From: JAFNAG01 sp963721405
GTDB lineage: Bacteria; Acidobacteriota; UBA6911
Reading direction: 5' to 3'
Length of the DNA stretch: 64,000 nt
Assembly: GCA_963721405.1 (NCBI GenBank)
Contig: CAVRJA010000003.1
Coordinates: 930,001-994,000, forward strand
Shown: positions 1 to 9,686 of the stretch, in pieces
Numbering within the stretch: the first letter of the stretch is position 1
Layout: each line of letters starts with the position of its first letter
The notes under the pieces: generated by a model
What the model was told of the DNA's origin: nothing
The model's database searches: none
What the model saw: the letters and a program-made list of their open reading frames with translations, nothing else
Position numbers and translations under genes: made by a program

Positions 1-374
1 AATCCGTTCTTTATATGTAATCCCTGCTAGCCGCTTTCAACCGCTGTCCGGTTGTGTGCGTACGTATCTAAGCCAATTCCTTTGATTGGCAGTTCTACTC
101 AAAACCTGGTCTCTTGACCGCGCCTTGCCGAAGGCGACCCTGGCTCATAGTTTTGTCTACGCTTGGTTGGTTCCACTGCCAGTCCGGTCAATAGAGGAGA
201 AAACTCTCTGGCAAGCCTGCTGTGGCTTATACCGATTCGTTCCTTGGGTCTGCCATAACATATTTATTGTAAGTTAGATAGCAACCGCATGCAAACCCTG
301 CAAACGGATTGTCTCCCGGCAGACCCGGGCATGCCGAAAGAGCAGTATACCTCTATCGGCATGCTCCGCAAGGA
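1..374. other. intergenic region downstream of rodA
   Basis: No convincing gene is visible in this stretch. Short open frames here lack a ribosome binding site and recognisable motifs. The only clear structure is the hairpin just past the rodA stop codon, listed separately. Confidence 0.5.
329..364 (-). terminator. hairpin after rodA, possible terminator
   Basis: Perfect 9-bp inverted repeat GCATGCCGA / TCGGCATGC with an 18-nt loop, starting about 10 nt past the rodA stop codon (minus strand). There is no T-run after it, so it may terminate weakly or serve as a 3'-end stabiliser of the mre operon transcript. Confidence 0.4.
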
Positions 375-1466
375 TCAGTTTACAAATCGCCTCATGTTTA
401 CGTTCATTCCCATGCTCATGGCGGCGTAGAACGAAAGCAGGGAGGATCCCCCGGCGCTGACGAACGGGAGTGGAATTCCGGCGATGGGAAGGAGTCCCAG
501 GTCCATGCCGACATTGATGAGGACGTGAAACAGATACAGTGAGAAAACCCCCATGGTGAGCATGGAGCCGATCTTGTCTTTCGCCTCCCGGCATGCCCGC
601 AGGAGCCGTAAGGAGACCAGCAGGAACAGGCTGAGGAGCGAAATGCTGCCGATAAAACCTCTTTCCTCGGACCAGACAGCGAACACAAAATCGGTGTGCC
701 GGGCCGGCAGGAAGCCGAGTTGCCCTTGAGTCCCCTGTTTGAATCCCTTGCCGATAAAGCCGCCGGAGCCGATGGCGATCTTGGATTGCTTCGGCTGGTA
801 TCCGTACCCCTGCGGATCGTTCGACGGGTTGAGGACGTTCGTAATGCGTTCCTTCTGATAACCTTTCAGCATCATCCAGCCCGCCGGCAAAACCAGCACC
901 GTGGTTATCAGGAGCACAACGACGTGCTTTCGCTTCAATCCGCCCAGAAACGTGAGCCCGGCATAGATCGGGAGGAAGGTGATGGCGGTACCCAGGTCGC
1001 CCTGCAGCATCACGAGGACCATGGGCGCCAGCGTTATCAAGCCGCCGGTCACCAGTTCGCGCAATTCGAGGGTGTCGCGATCGATCTCGGCGTAGTATTT
1101 GGCCAGCGAGACGATCACCAGGATCTTGACCAGTTCGGACGGCTGGATTGCGACCAGCCCCAGCTTGAGCCAGCTCTTGTTCGAGTGAACGGTGTGTCCG
1201 ATCACGAGCACCAGGCTGAGGACGGCCAGGCCGGCGATGTAGGCGAAGTTGACGTAGTCGCTGTAGACATGGTAGTCGAAGTACAGCAGCACAAGAAAGA
1301 CCAGGAGCGACAGGCACAGGTAGATTACCTGGCGGCCCAGGTAAAAGCTGATGCTGGTGCCCTGGGTGGTGCTCCAAATGGCTGCGAGCCCCGCCCCGGA
1401 CAACAGCAGCAGGGAGAGGAACCAGAGCCAGTCGAAGCTCACAAACAGGCGTTGGTTCAGCCTCAT
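375..1466 (-). CDS. rodA: RodA, SEDS-family peptidoglycan glycosyltransferase
   Basis: A 363-residue polytopic membrane protein of the FtsW/RodA/SpoVE (SEDS) family, which polymerises lipid II glycan strands for side-wall growth together with PBP2. About ten hydrophobic segments are visible, and the family's signature regions are present (GDLGTAITFLP near residue 155 and the C-terminal GIPLPFVSAGGSS). The length is normal for RodA. It is the last gene of the mreB-mreC-mreD-mrdA-rodA operon, and its start overlaps the end of mrdA by 4 nt, implying translational coupling. That operon context favours RodA over FtsW. Confidence 0.95.
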   Translation of the reverse strand: MRLNQRLFVSFDWLWFLSLLLLSGAGLAAIWSTTQGTSISFYLGRQVIYLCLSLLVFLVLLYFDYHVYSDYVNFAYIAGLAVLSLVLVIGHTVHSNKSWLKLGLVAIQPSELVKILVIVSLAKYYAEIDRDTLELRELVTGGLITLAPMVLVMLQGDLGTAITFLPIYAGLTFLGGLKRKHVVVLLITTVLVLPAGWMMLKGYQKERITNVLNPSNDPQGYGYQPKQSKIAIGSGGFIGKGFKQGTQGQLGFLPARHTDFVFAVWSEERGFIGSISLLSLFLLVSLRLLRACREAKDKIGSMLTMGVFSLYLFHVLINVGMDLGLLPIAGIPLPFVSAGGSSLLSFYAAMSMGMNVNMRRFVN

Positions 1467-3307
1467 CGAGCGTCACCTCCGGACGTGCGCCCCGCCATTT
1501 GGGTATAGAGCTCCGGGTTGCTCTTCTTGTTGAAATAAGTCCGGAACATCTCTTTTGCCATCGGCGCCGCGGCAGCGCCGCCGGCGCCGCCGTGCTCGAG
1601 AAAGACGATCACTGCGATTTCGGGGTTGTCGCGGCTGGCAAAGCCGGCGAACCAGGCGTGATTCTCAACCGCCTCGGATTTCAGCTCCTTTTTCCTCTCG
1701 GTTCCGACGACCTGGACAGTCCCGGTCTTTCCGCAAATGTCGAGGCCGGGGAGTCCGGCGCTGTGGCCCGTGCCGCCGTTGTTCACGCTCCCCCACATTC
1801 CGGCCCGGATGCGGCTAGCACTCTCGGGCTCGATCGGCAACTGCTGCACCGGCCACGGCGGATAGGTCCCGCGCTCGGCGTGCAACAGCAGGTGCGGTGT
1901 GACCAGCTTGCCGTCTGTGGCGATCGCGCTCACAACCCGGGCCAGCTGCAGGGGCGTCACGCGTATCGGGCCCTGCCCGATCGCGACCGAGATCGTCTCC
2001 CCGGCGTACCATTTCTCGCCCCGCACCGCCTGCTTCCACTCCGGGGACGGCACAAGGCCGTTGTTTTCGGCCGGAAGATCGATTCCCGTGCGTGAGCCCA
2101 GGCCCAGCGCCTTCGCATGCTGGGCGATCTTGTCGATGCCGATGCGCTGCCCGAGCGTGTAAAAGAAAATGTTGCACGATTGGGTGATGGCGCCCTCGAG
2201 GTTGACATAACCGTGGCCGCGCTCCTGCCAGCAATGGAACACGTTGTTGTAGAACACCTCGGACCCGCGGCAGACGACATGCGTGCTTTCGTCGACGAGG
2301 CCCTCATCGAGCCCCGCCTCCGACATCACCAGCTTGAAGATCGAACCGGGCGGATAAGTGTTCTGGCTGGCGCGGTTCTGCAGAGGATGGTCAGGATCGT
2401 TGGTGATGGCCGACCATTCCGTGGCGGAGATGCGGGGAGAGAAGCTGTTCGGGTTGAAGGAGGGCGCGCTGGCCATGGCCAGGATCTCGCCGTTTCGCGG
2501 GTCCATCGCCACGATTGCGCCCACGTTGCCGGCGAGCAGGATTTCTGCCTGGCTTTGGAGATCATAATCGAGCGTGAGCCGAAGATCGCCCCCGATCGCG
2601 GCGTCCCGCTCGGCAACCACGCCGAGCTCCCGCCCCACACTGTTGACCAGGACCTCCTTTGCCCCGTTTTGACCCGTCAAACACTGATTATAGACGCGCT
2701 CCACTCCCGTGCGGCCGACCATGTCCCCGGACTGGATCCCGGGGAAGACATTGTTGCTCAGGTCGTCCTCCGAGACTTCGCCGACATAGCCGAGCACGTG
2801 AGCCCCCAGATTGCCGTAGCGATAGAGCCTGCGCGGCGCCGGCCCCAGCTGTATCTCCGGGTGTTCCCGCTTGTGTGATTCCACGACCGACACGTCCTCG
2901 ATCCCGACATCTTCCTTGACGACGATTGGGTGATACGGGCCGGCGCGCCGGTTGCGGCGTAGTTGAGCCTCAAAATCCTCGGCGGATATTGCCAGCCTGG
3001 CGGTCACGAAAGCTTTCGTCGACGCAGGGTCGTTCATTAATTCCCGGTCGAGCAGAATATTCATGGAAGGGCGATTGTCGACCAGCGGCAAGCCGTTGCG
3101 GTCAAGGATGGGCCCGCGGGGCGCCACGACCTGGATGCTCCGTATGCGGTTTTGTTCCGCCAGCCTGGCATATTCCGCGCCCTGGAGGATCTGCAGCCAC
3201 CAGAGCCTCACCCCGAGCAGGACAAAAATCAGGATGACCGCGGGATACAGCCAGTACAGACGCCGCTGGATCGGTTGGCGGTTGGATTCCAGCTGAAGCT
3301 TGACCAT
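1463..3307 (-). CDS. mrdA: Penicillin-binding protein 2, elongasome transpeptidase
   Basis: A class B PBP of 614 residues that cross-links peptidoglycan made by RodA. It has one N-terminal membrane anchor (around residues 14-36, WLYPAVILIFVLLGVRLWW), a PBP dimerisation domain and a C-terminal transpeptidase domain with all three active-site motifs: SxxK (GSIFK), SxN (QSCN) and KTG (CGKTGTVQ). The frame stays open upstream into mreD, but the start at 3307 is preferred because it gives the standard PBP2 N-terminus (MVKLQLES) and its ATG shares one base with the mreD stop. It also overlaps rodA by 4 nt. Confidence 0.95.
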   Translation of the reverse strand: MVKLQLESNRQPIQRRLYWLYPAVILIFVLLGVRLWWLQILQGAEYARLAEQNRIRSIQVVAPRGPILDRNGLPLVDNRPSMNILLDRELMNDPASTKAFVTARLAISAEDFEAQLRRNRRAGPYHPIVVKEDVGIEDVSVVESHKREHPEIQLGPAPRRLYRYGNLGAHVLGYVGEVSEDDLSNNVFPGIQSGDMVGRTGVERVYNQCLTGQNGAKEVLVNSVGRELGVVAERDAAIGGDLRLTLDYDLQSQAEILLAGNVGAIVAMDPRNGEILAMASAPSFNPNSFSPRISATEWSAITNDPDHPLQNRASQNTYPPGSIFKLVMSEAGLDEGLVDESTHVVCRGSEVFYNNVFHCWQERGHGYVNLEGAITQSCNIFFYTLGQRIGIDKIAQHAKALGLGSRTGIDLPAENNGLVPSPEWKQAVRGEKWYAGETISVAIGQGPIRVTPLQLARVVSAIATDGKLVTPHLLLHAERGTYPPWPVQQLPIEPESASRIRAGMWGSVNNGGTGHSAGLPGLDICGKTGTVQVVGTERKKELKSEAVENHAWFAGFASRDNPEIAVIVFLEHGGAGGAAAAPMAKEMFRTYFNKKSNPELYTQMAGRTSGGDAR

Positions 3308-3792
3308 CAGCCTACTCGTTTGGTGTAGACCTGATTGTAGGAATCGAGCGCCGCAAACAGGAGCGCGCCCACCCCGGCCGTAATCAGGGCCTGCATGAGC
3401 GAAGCACCCAGGAAGATTCTGCTGTGGGAACGTTGCAGGAGCGCGAACAGCGCATACATGCTGAGAGAACTGAGACAGGAGGAGGCCGCCATGAGGGTGA
3501 AACGGACCCACACCCCTTCGACATCGAAGCGCCTGGCGACCTCCGCCACGACGAAGGCGGCCAGTGTCTTGCCGAAGCCGTTGTAGCCGAGAGGCCAGTT
3601 GAGGACTACGTCCTGGAGAATTCCGGTCAGGGAACCGATAAACAGAGCCTGGGTCCGGCTGCGGTACAGAGCCCAGTACACGATCAGGATGAGCGACAGG
3701 TCCACGAAGTTAAAAAGGAAGAAGTTGTTCCCCGCGATCTGCTGCGCAATGATCGCCAGGAAGGATGAGCCTGCCAGGAACAGGTATTTCAT
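3307..3792 (-). CDS. mreD: MreD, rod-shape determining membrane protein
   Basis: A small (161 aa) hydrophobic protein with about five predicted membrane segments, of the size and position expected for MreD. MreD links MreC and the PBP2/RodA synthase to the MreB cytoskeleton. Sequence conservation in this family is low, so identification rests on hydropathy plus position between mreC and mrdA. Its stop codon overlaps the mrdA start by one base. Confidence 0.85.
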   Translation of the reverse strand: MKYLFLAGSSFLAIIAQQIAGNNFFLFNFVDLSLILIVYWALYRSRTQALFIGSLTGILQDVVLNWPLGYNGFGKTLAAFVVAEVARRFDVEGVWVRFTLMAASSCLSSLSMYALFALLQRSHSRIFLGASLMQALITAGVGALLFAALDSYNQVYTKRVG

Positions 3793-3804
3793 AGGTCACC
3801 GCTG

Positions 3805-4668
3805 CTACTTACCGGCGCCTGGGACCGATGAGTCCGGCACTGGTTTCGGCGCACCGATAAGGATCAAAACCTCTTCTATCCGTATCATATCGGCACTCGG
3901 TTCAACTTTTATGTTTCGAAATCCCGTCTTCCCCTTTTGCGATTCCACGACCCTGCCGACCGGCAAGCCCTTGGGGAAGATCCCGTCCAGGCCCGATGTC
4001 AAGACGACATCGTCGACGTTTACCTCTTCGGTGTTGCTGACATAATTCAGATCGAGCAACGCGTTTTCCGTTCCCCGCGCAACCCCCGGCGCCCGGGTCC
4101 GGTCGATCATCACGCCGACCGATGAATCGCCGTTGGTAATCAACTGCACCTGGCAGCTGCTGCGCGTCACCAATACCGTGCGCCCGATTATGCCGGACTC
4201 CGACACCACCGGGCAGTCGCCCCGGGCGCCATCCGCCGAACCCCGATCGAGATAGAGGGTATTGGACAGATAGTTGGGCGCCCGCCCCGCTACACGCGCG
4301 CCCAGGGTTTGATATGGCGAACCGACCGTGAATCCGAGCAGCCGGCGGAGCCGCTGGTTCTCCTCCTGTGCCTGCGCCAGACTGCTGTTCAGCAGCGTCA
4401 ATTGGCGGACGCTTTCCTGGAGCCGAGCATTCTCTTCCTTCGTTCCGTGCAGCCAGAGGTACCCCGTCCACAGGTTGCTGAATGCGCGTGACATGCCCGC
4501 GGAACCGTTGAGAACGGGCGCGCCTGCCGCCATCACCCACCGCCTGAACAGCATCGTGCCTGACGGGTCATCGACCTGGATGGAAATAAGTGTCAGGTGC
4601 AGCAAGAGAAGTGCGACTACGACGTAGAGGATCCGCCCTTCCCCCCTCCTGGCATACTCAATGGACAC
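3805..4668 (-). CDS. mreC: MreC, rod-shape determining protein
   Basis: A 287-residue bitopic protein: cytoplasmic tail, one membrane helix (about residues 13-30), a periplasmic coiled-coil rich in Q, E and L (residues ~75-108), then the paired beta-barrel domain of MreC with recognisable stretches (LYLDRGSADGARGDCPVV, SGLDGIFPKGLPVGRV). MreC connects PBP2 with MreB. It starts inside the end of mreB (11-nt overlap), consistent with coupled translation. Confidence 0.92.
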   Translation of the reverse strand: MSIEYARRGEGRILYVVVALLLLHLTLISIQVDDPSGTMLFRRWVMAAGAPVLNGSAGMSRAFSNLWTGYLWLHGTKEENARLQESVRQLTLLNSSLAQAQEENQRLRRLLGFTVGSPYQTLGARVAGRAPNYLSNTLYLDRGSADGARGDCPVVSESGIIGRTVLVTRSSCQVQLITNGDSSVGVMIDRTRAPGVARGTENALLDLNYVSNTEEVNVDDVVLTSGLDGIFPKGLPVGRVVESQKGKTGFRNIKVEPSADMIRIEEVLILIGAPKPVPDSSVPGAGK

Positions 4669-5683
4669 AAATCCTCCGCAGCAGCTTAAAATCGGTCAGC
4701 ATCTTGCTGGTTCCAAGCACAACGGAAGAGAGCGGCTCCTCGGCAATGAAGACCGGGAGCCCGGTTTCGTCCGCGATTCGTTTGTCGAAACGCTTCAGAA
4801 GCGCACCGCCGCCCGTGAGGACGATGCCGCGGTCCATGATGTCGGCAGAGAGTTCGGGGGGCGTGCGCTCGAGCGCGACCTTGAGCGCATTGATGATGAT
4901 GCCGATGCTGTCACTGAGCGCCTCCCGGATCTCCACGTCGGTGATCGTAACGGTCTTCGGCACGCCTTCGATCAGGTTGCGCCCCTTGATTTCGAGCGTG
5001 AGCGGGCGTTCCAACGGGGCAGCCGACCCGATCTGAATCTTGATCGATTCCGCAGTACGTTCCCCGATCAGGAGGTTATGCTTCCGCTTGATGTACTGAA
5101 TGATGGCTTCATCCATCTCGTTGCCCGCCACGCGAACCGAGCGGCTGTAGACGATTCCCGAGAGCGAAATCACTGCGATATCCGATGTCCCGCCGCCGAT
5201 GTCGACGATCATGTTCCCGCAAGCTTCGGTAATCGGCAGACCGGCGCCGATGGCCGCCACCATCGCCTGCTCCACCAGAAAAACCTCGCTCGCCTTGGCA
5301 CGCAGCGCGGATTCCTGGACGGCCCGCTTCTCCACCTGGGTGATTTCCGACGGAATGCCGATGACGATGCGCGGGCTCAACAGGTGGTTCCGGCGGTGCG
5401 CCTGCTTAATGAAATATTTTAACATCACCTCGGTGACGTCAAAATCGGCAATGACCCCGTCCTTCATGGGCTTCACGGCTACGATGTCGGCCGGGGTCCG
5501 TCCGAGCATCTCCTTGGCTTCGCGCCCTACGGCCAGGACTTTCTTGTTGTTCTTGTCCAGTGCGACGATCGACGGTTCATTGACGACGATTCCGCGCCCT
5601 TTTGCGTAAACCAGGGTGTTGGCGGTGCCCAAATCGATTGCCAGGTCGCTCGAGAAAAAACCGAATACGGATCTGAAATTCAT
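4658..5683 (-). CDS. mreB: MreB, bacterial actin homologue
   Basis: A 341-residue actin-fold ATPase that forms membrane-bound filaments directing side-wall synthesis. The N-terminal phosphate-1 loop (AIDLGTANTLVY) and adenosine region (DIGGGTSDIAVISL, GIVLTGGGALLKRFD) match MreB closely and the length is typical. The N-terminal FGFFSSDL segment resembles the short membrane-associating region of MreB. The Shine-Dalgarno AGGAAA overlaps the stop codon of the upstream cyclase gene (6-nt gap), so the cyclase probably shares its transcript. Confidence 0.96.
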   Translation of the reverse strand: MNFRSVFGFFSSDLAIDLGTANTLVYAKGRGIVVNEPSIVALDKNNKKVLAVGREAKEMLGRTPADIVAVKPMKDGVIADFDVTEVMLKYFIKQAHRRNHLLSPRIVIGIPSEITQVEKRAVQESALRAKASEVFLVEQAMVAAIGAGLPITEACGNMIVDIGGGTSDIAVISLSGIVYSRSVRVAGNEMDEAIIQYIKRKHNLLIGERTAESIKIQIGSAAPLERPLTLEIKGRNLIEGVPKTVTITDVEIREALSDSIGIIINALKVALERTPPELSADIMDRGIVLTGGGALLKRFDKRIADETGLPVFIAEEPLSSVVLGTSKMLTDFKLLRRICVH

Positions 5684-5689
5684 AATTTC

Positions 5690-7084
5690 CTATACGGCCG
5701 CCTTGATGCTGTTCCTTGAGAGCTCCTTCGCACGGTACATCGCAGCATCAGCCTTCTTGATCAGTCCCTCCGCAGTCAGGGTGTGCTTGGGACAACTGGC
5801 TACACCCAGGCTGATCGTAAGATGGATGCTCAAGTCCTGAGCGACAAACTCGTAATCGTCCACTTTTTTCCGCATGCGTTCCGCAATGACCAGAGCGCCG
5901 TTGAGCGGCGTCTCCGGCAGTACCACGACAAACTCATCCCCCCCGTACCGTCCCACAATGTCCGTCTCCCGGAGGACCTTGCGCAAAACCTGCCCCATCT
6001 CGGCAAGAGCCCGGCTGCCCACCAGGTGCCCGTAGGTGTCATTGACCTGTTTGAAGCCGTCCACGTCGATGAAAAGGAGAGAGACCTTTTTCTTGTAGCG
6101 CAGGCAGCGCTTCACCTCGGCCTCGAGATACTGCATCAGGTACCGATAGTTGTACAGCTTGGTCAGATCATCCGTGATCGTCAGCGCCTCGGCGCTGTCG
6201 AACATGCGGATGGTGCCGATCGCGACAGCGATCGGCTTCACCACCATCTCGAGCAGCTTCACGTCTTCGTCTTGGAAAATGCCGTCTGACTTGTTGAGGA
6301 GCTCAATGACCCCGATCGTGTCGCCGCGCTGACTCAGAGGCGTGGAAAGAATCGAGCGGATGATTTTACCCTCGGTGACGAGCGGGGCCCTGATCTGGAA
6401 CCAGTAATCGTTTTCCAGGAAGGGCGAGCCCGTCTTCAAAACCCGCTCGACTATGCTGCTGTTGGCCTGGTGCTCGAACAGGTCGATATCCTTGATGTTC
6501 CCGGTCTCGTACGCCCGCTGCAGGCCCTGCCCAGACTCATTCCCCAGGTAAAGGATGCATTCCTCGGCACCGAACCGTTCGCGGATTTTGTCCAACAGGA
6601 GGTTCATTGCGGGATGGCGCTCCGCCGCAGTCCAGGCGGATTCCACCATGCCGATGAACGCCTCCAGGAACGTCTCCAGATCATCGGACTTGCTTGGGCT
6701 CGACGCGTGTTCCTGCCGGCCGGCATGGACCTCGGAAAACTGACCAAAAATGCGCCGTGCGAAAGTCATGCTCATCGGGAGCGTTGCAACCAGGCCCCCG
6801 TCGCGCTTCTCGAGCCGCTCATCCCGCGGATCTGCCCCGGATTCAATATAGCCGACCACCTGGGCGGAGGGGAAAATCCGGGCTGCGTGGTCGCGGATCT
6901 TTCCGCATTCGTCCTGCGGGAAAAAGACGGCCAAAAAATCCAGCCGCCGGGCGACCGGAGTGTGAAGGATGGAGTCCGCCGCGATGAATTCAAACTGCCA
7001 GTCCGCGTCGCCCGAGGGCGGCTCGGCCAGGAATTGGGGGGGCTTGCTGTTATAGATGACGCCAATCTTCACAACTTCTGACAT
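5690..7084 (-). CDS. GAF-GGDEF diguanylate cyclase
   Basis: A 464-residue predicted cyclic-di-GMP synthase. After an N-terminal region of unknown fold comes a GAF-type sensor domain (roughly residues 155-295) and a C-terminal GGDEF domain with an intact active site (GRYGGDEFVVVLPE). An RxxD inhibitory site (RETD) lies five residues before GGDEF, so product inhibition is expected. The start at 7084 (MSEVVKIG) is preferred over a longer frame whose first 20 residues look non-coding. It sits 6 nt ahead of mreB, suggesting that c-di-GMP synthesis is co-expressed with the cell-shape genes; that link is an inference. Confidence 0.9.
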   Translation of the reverse strand: MSEVVKIGVIYNSKPPQFLAEPPSGDADWQFEFIAADSILHTPVARRLDFLAVFFPQDECGKIRDHAARIFPSAQVVGYIESGADPRDERLEKRDGGLVATLPMSMTFARRIFGQFSEVHAGRQEHASSPSKSDDLETFLEAFIGMVESAWTAAERHPAMNLLLDKIRERFGAEECILYLGNESGQGLQRAYETGNIKDIDLFEHQANSSIVERVLKTGSPFLENDYWFQIRAPLVTEGKIIRSILSTPLSQRGDTIGVIELLNKSDGIFQDEDVKLLEMVVKPIAVAIGTIRMFDSAEALTITDDLTKLYNYRYLMQYLEAEVKRCLRYKKKVSLLFIDVDGFKQVNDTYGHLVGSRALAEMGQVLRKVLRETDIVGRYGGDEFVVVLPETPLNGALVIAERMRKKVDDYEFVAQDLSIHLTISLGVASCPKHTLTAEGLIKKADAAMYRAKELSRNSIKAAV

Positions 7085-7682
7085 AATGCATTTCCGCGCA
7101 CATCGACTCAGCAGAACCGGCACACACGCCATGCGGGGCAGCAACCGCCGGATCCTTTCGAATCACCGGGGTACGAACCGCGATCTCCGTGCCACTTGCC
7201 CCGGGCGATCAAATCCGGAGTCATCCGGGTGGATGCACACATCCTGCGACAGATGGCGAGCGACCTTATTGATGGCGCCACAGCTTACTTCGGGAAATCT
7301 CAGGCCGAAAGCGCGACACTCCTGTGCCGCCTGCGCGCAAGACCGGGCCTAACTCCTTGAAACTGAACTTCCATCCTCGGTTTTATCCCCCGGACATGGG
7401 GGCATCGAGGGTGCTCATTATAACTAAATCGGCAGCAAGATAGAATGACGTAACACACAATTTCTCAATATCTCGCGGCCGCACCCGCACAAACGTCCGT
7501 ATGCTCTGGCGAGCCCGAAGCATCGATCGTCTCTGGAATTGGTAATTTGAGCCTCTCAGGGACATGTTGTCAAGGTGGTTCGCTTCCGGGAAAGGGCGTT
7601 GGTTGAATGTGCATCTTAATGGGCCTGCGGCTATGTTATAATTGGGTGTTTGTGCCATTTTCACTGGAGGCGATAACACAGC
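7085..7682. other. long intergenic region between divergent genes
   Basis: About 600 bases between the divergent cyclase/mre operon and the PpiD-like gene. Open frames here show no motifs and are not supported as genes. The region should hold the promoters of both units; only the rightward one is clearly visible. Confidence 0.5.
7634..7642 (+). promoter_or_regulatory. extended -10 promoter for the PpiD-like gene
   Basis: TGTTATAAT matches the extended -10 consensus (TGnTATAAT), 41 nt before the start codon. No good -35 box stands 17 nt upstream, as is common for extended -10 promoters. A GGAGG at 7666-7670 is the likely ribosome binding site, 12 nt from the ATG, which is rather distant. Confidence 0.5.
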
Positions 7683-9608
7683 ATGCTGGATATCATGCGC
7701 CGCAAAAAGCGGCTGAAGCTCATCTTGTGGGTCGTAATTATCAGCCTCGGCCTGGGCATGTTACTGCTCTTCGTGCCGGGACAGAACGTCGGGATCTCCG
7801 GATTCGACACCTCAGCGGCGACCGTAGCCGGCGAGTCGATATCCATGAAGGACTACTACGACACTTATCGGCGTTATGTGGATAACTACAGCGCCAATGG
7901 GAAAAACAAGACCGATCCCGAGACTCTGAAGCAATTGGGAGTGGACCGCCAGGCGCTGCAGGCGCTGATCAACGTCCGCGTCGTGACTTACGCCGCCAAG
8001 CGCCTCGGGCTCGATGTCACACCCGAAGAGGTGCGCCAGGCCATCGAATCGAATCCCAACCTCCGGACCCAGGGGGGATTTATCGGTGTGGAGGCATACA
8101 AGGCAGTGCTTGCCGCCAACAGTATCGATGTCGACCAGTTTGAAGAAGGCGTGCGCTACATGCTCCTGTCCAAGAAGATCTCGAGCCTGCTCACCGATTC
8201 CCTGAGCGTCCCCGAGCAGCAGCTGCGCCAGGATTTCGCTCGTCAGAGCCGGGAAGCGCAAGTCGAGTACGTCCTTCTTGACATGGAAGCGGCACGGAAA
8301 AAGGTCAGCCCGACCGAGGCCGAGTTGCGGACATACTTTGACGCAAACAAAGACAAATATCACATCAAAGAGGAACGGCGCGTGCAGTACCTGCTGTTCC
8401 CCATCAATGAAATAGCGAACACCATGCAAACCACGGACCGCGAAGTCGACGACGCGTGGTCGCGCATGAACCACGAGGAAACAGTCGATGCAAGCCACAT
8501 CCTGTTCAGGGTCGACGATCCGTCCAAGGATGCCGAGGTCAAGGCCAAGGCCGAAGAGGTCCTGAAAATGGCCCAGGCGGGCCAGGATTTCGCCGCTCTG
8601 GCCAAAAAATACTCCCAGGATGAGGCATCGGCGGCACAGGGCGGAAACCTCGGAGCATTCCCTCGCGGGCGCATGGACAAGGCGTTTGAGGATGCCGCCT
8701 TCGCATTGAAAACAGGCGCCATTTCCGGGCTGGTGCGGAGCGCCTACGGGTACCACATCATCAAGGTTCTCGGGCACGAGGTGCCCGACAAGGAGAAGGC
8801 ACGGCCATCGCTGATCCGTGGAGTCCAACTCGACAAGGCCATCGAGCTGGTGAAGCTGAAGGCGGCAGAGGCGGAAAAGATGGCGGAAACTCAAAAGGAC
8901 CTCGCGGTCATTGCGAAGGCCATGAACGTTCCGAACCAGATCAAAGAGACGCCGTTCCTGAATCGCAGCTCCGAACCGGCTTCCTATGGAGTTTCGCAGG
9001 AGTTTTACACCGAGGTCTTCAAGCTGAAGGAAGTGAATGCCATCGGCAAACCGACCGACACCCCGCTGGGTACGGCAATTCCCAAGCTGATCCAGATCAG
9101 CCTGCCCAAACCGCCGGAGTTTAAAGAATCTGTGGAGGCGGTCAGGAAAGACTATGTGGAAATGAAGGCTGCGGAATTACTGCAAAGCCAGGCCAAGAAG
9201 CTCTCAGATGAAGCCAAGAGCCTGGGCGACCTGGCGAAGGCGGCCCAGAAACAGGGGCTGACCGTAAAAACCAGCAACCAATTCAAGCAGTATGCGGCAC
9301 CGGCCCCGGAAATAGGGCAGGCGCCGGAATTCAACACGGCGGCGTTCAGCCTGCCGGTCGGCGGCATCAGCGAGCCGATCACCATTGGCGGCGGAAAGCA
9401 GGCGGCCGTGCTCCAGGTCAAGATCCTGACCCCATTCAACGAAGCCGAGTACGCGAAGCAGAAGCCGACCCTGCGAGAATCAGCGCTGGTCAGCGCACGG
9501 GAGGCTTACTTCGACGAGTACATCAACCGCATCACGGAAGAACTCCGCAAGGCCGGCAAGATCAGGATCAACGACCAGGCCGTGGAACAGGTGACGGGTT
9601 ACCGCTGA
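7683..9608 (+). CDS. PpiD/SurA-type periplasmic peptidyl-prolyl isomerase
   Basis: A 641-residue membrane-anchored folding factor. The N-terminus has one membrane helix (residues ~8-30) followed by a SurA-like N-terminal chaperone region, then a parvulin rotamase domain (about residues 268-365, beginning ASHILFRV and ending YGYHIIKV), then a C-terminal chaperone-like region. This is the domain order of E. coli PpiD, which assists outer-membrane and periplasmic protein folding at the Sec translocon. It is a single-gene unit with its own promoter and a strong terminator. A second in-frame ATG at 7695 could also be used. Confidence 0.88.
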   Translation: MLDIMRRKKRLKLILWVVIISLGLGMLLLFVPGQNVGISGFDTSAATVAGESISMKDYYDTYRRYVDNYSANGKNKTDPETLKQLGVDRQALQALINVRVVTYAAKRLGLDVTPEEVRQAIESNPNLRTQGGFIGVEAYKAVLAANSIDVDQFEEGVRYMLLSKKISSLLTDSLSVPEQQLRQDFARQSREAQVEYVLLDMEAARKKVSPTEAELRTYFDANKDKYHIKEERRVQYLLFPINEIANTMQTTDREVDDAWSRMNHEETVDASHILFRVDDPSKDAEVKAKAEEVLKMAQAGQDFAALAKKYSQDEASAAQGGNLGAFPRGRMDKAFEDAAFALKTGAISGLVRSAYGYHIIKVLGHEVPDKEKARPSLIRGVQLDKAIELVKLKAAEAEKMAETQKDLAVIAKAMNVPNQIKETPFLNRSSEPASYGVSQEFYTEVFKLKEVNAIGKPTDTPLGTAIPKLIQISLPKPPEFKESVEAVRKDYVEMKAAELLQSQAKKLSDEAKSLGDLAKAAQKQGLTVKTSNQFKQYAAPAPEIGQAPEFNTAAFSLPVGGISEPITIGGGKQAAVLQVKILTPFNEAEYAKQKPTLRESALVSAREAYFDEYINRITEELRKAGKIRINDQAVEQVTGYR

Positions 9609-9620
9609 GACTCAAGCGGA

Positions 9621-9661
9621 GAGCCGCGGTTTCTCAAGGGAACCGCGGCTCAGCTCGTTTT
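9621..9661 (+). terminator. Rho-independent terminator of the PpiD-like gene
   Basis: Perfect 11-bp stem (GAGCCGCGGTT / AACCGCGGCTC) with a 9-nt loop at 9621-9651, followed by a short T-rich tail (CGTTTTG), 13 nt after the stop codon. Confidence 0.8.
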
Positions 9662-9686
9662 GCGGAGTCCCACCGAATCTTCCTCT

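Noticed and set aside
274..1476. Long open frame overlapping rodA on the same strand
   Set aside because: Arg/Pro/His-rich composition with no motifs, an out-of-frame shadow of rodA.
7383..7679. 98-codon minus-strand frame before the PpiD-like gene
   Set aside because: It covers the promoter and ribosome binding site of that gene and has no recognisable feature.
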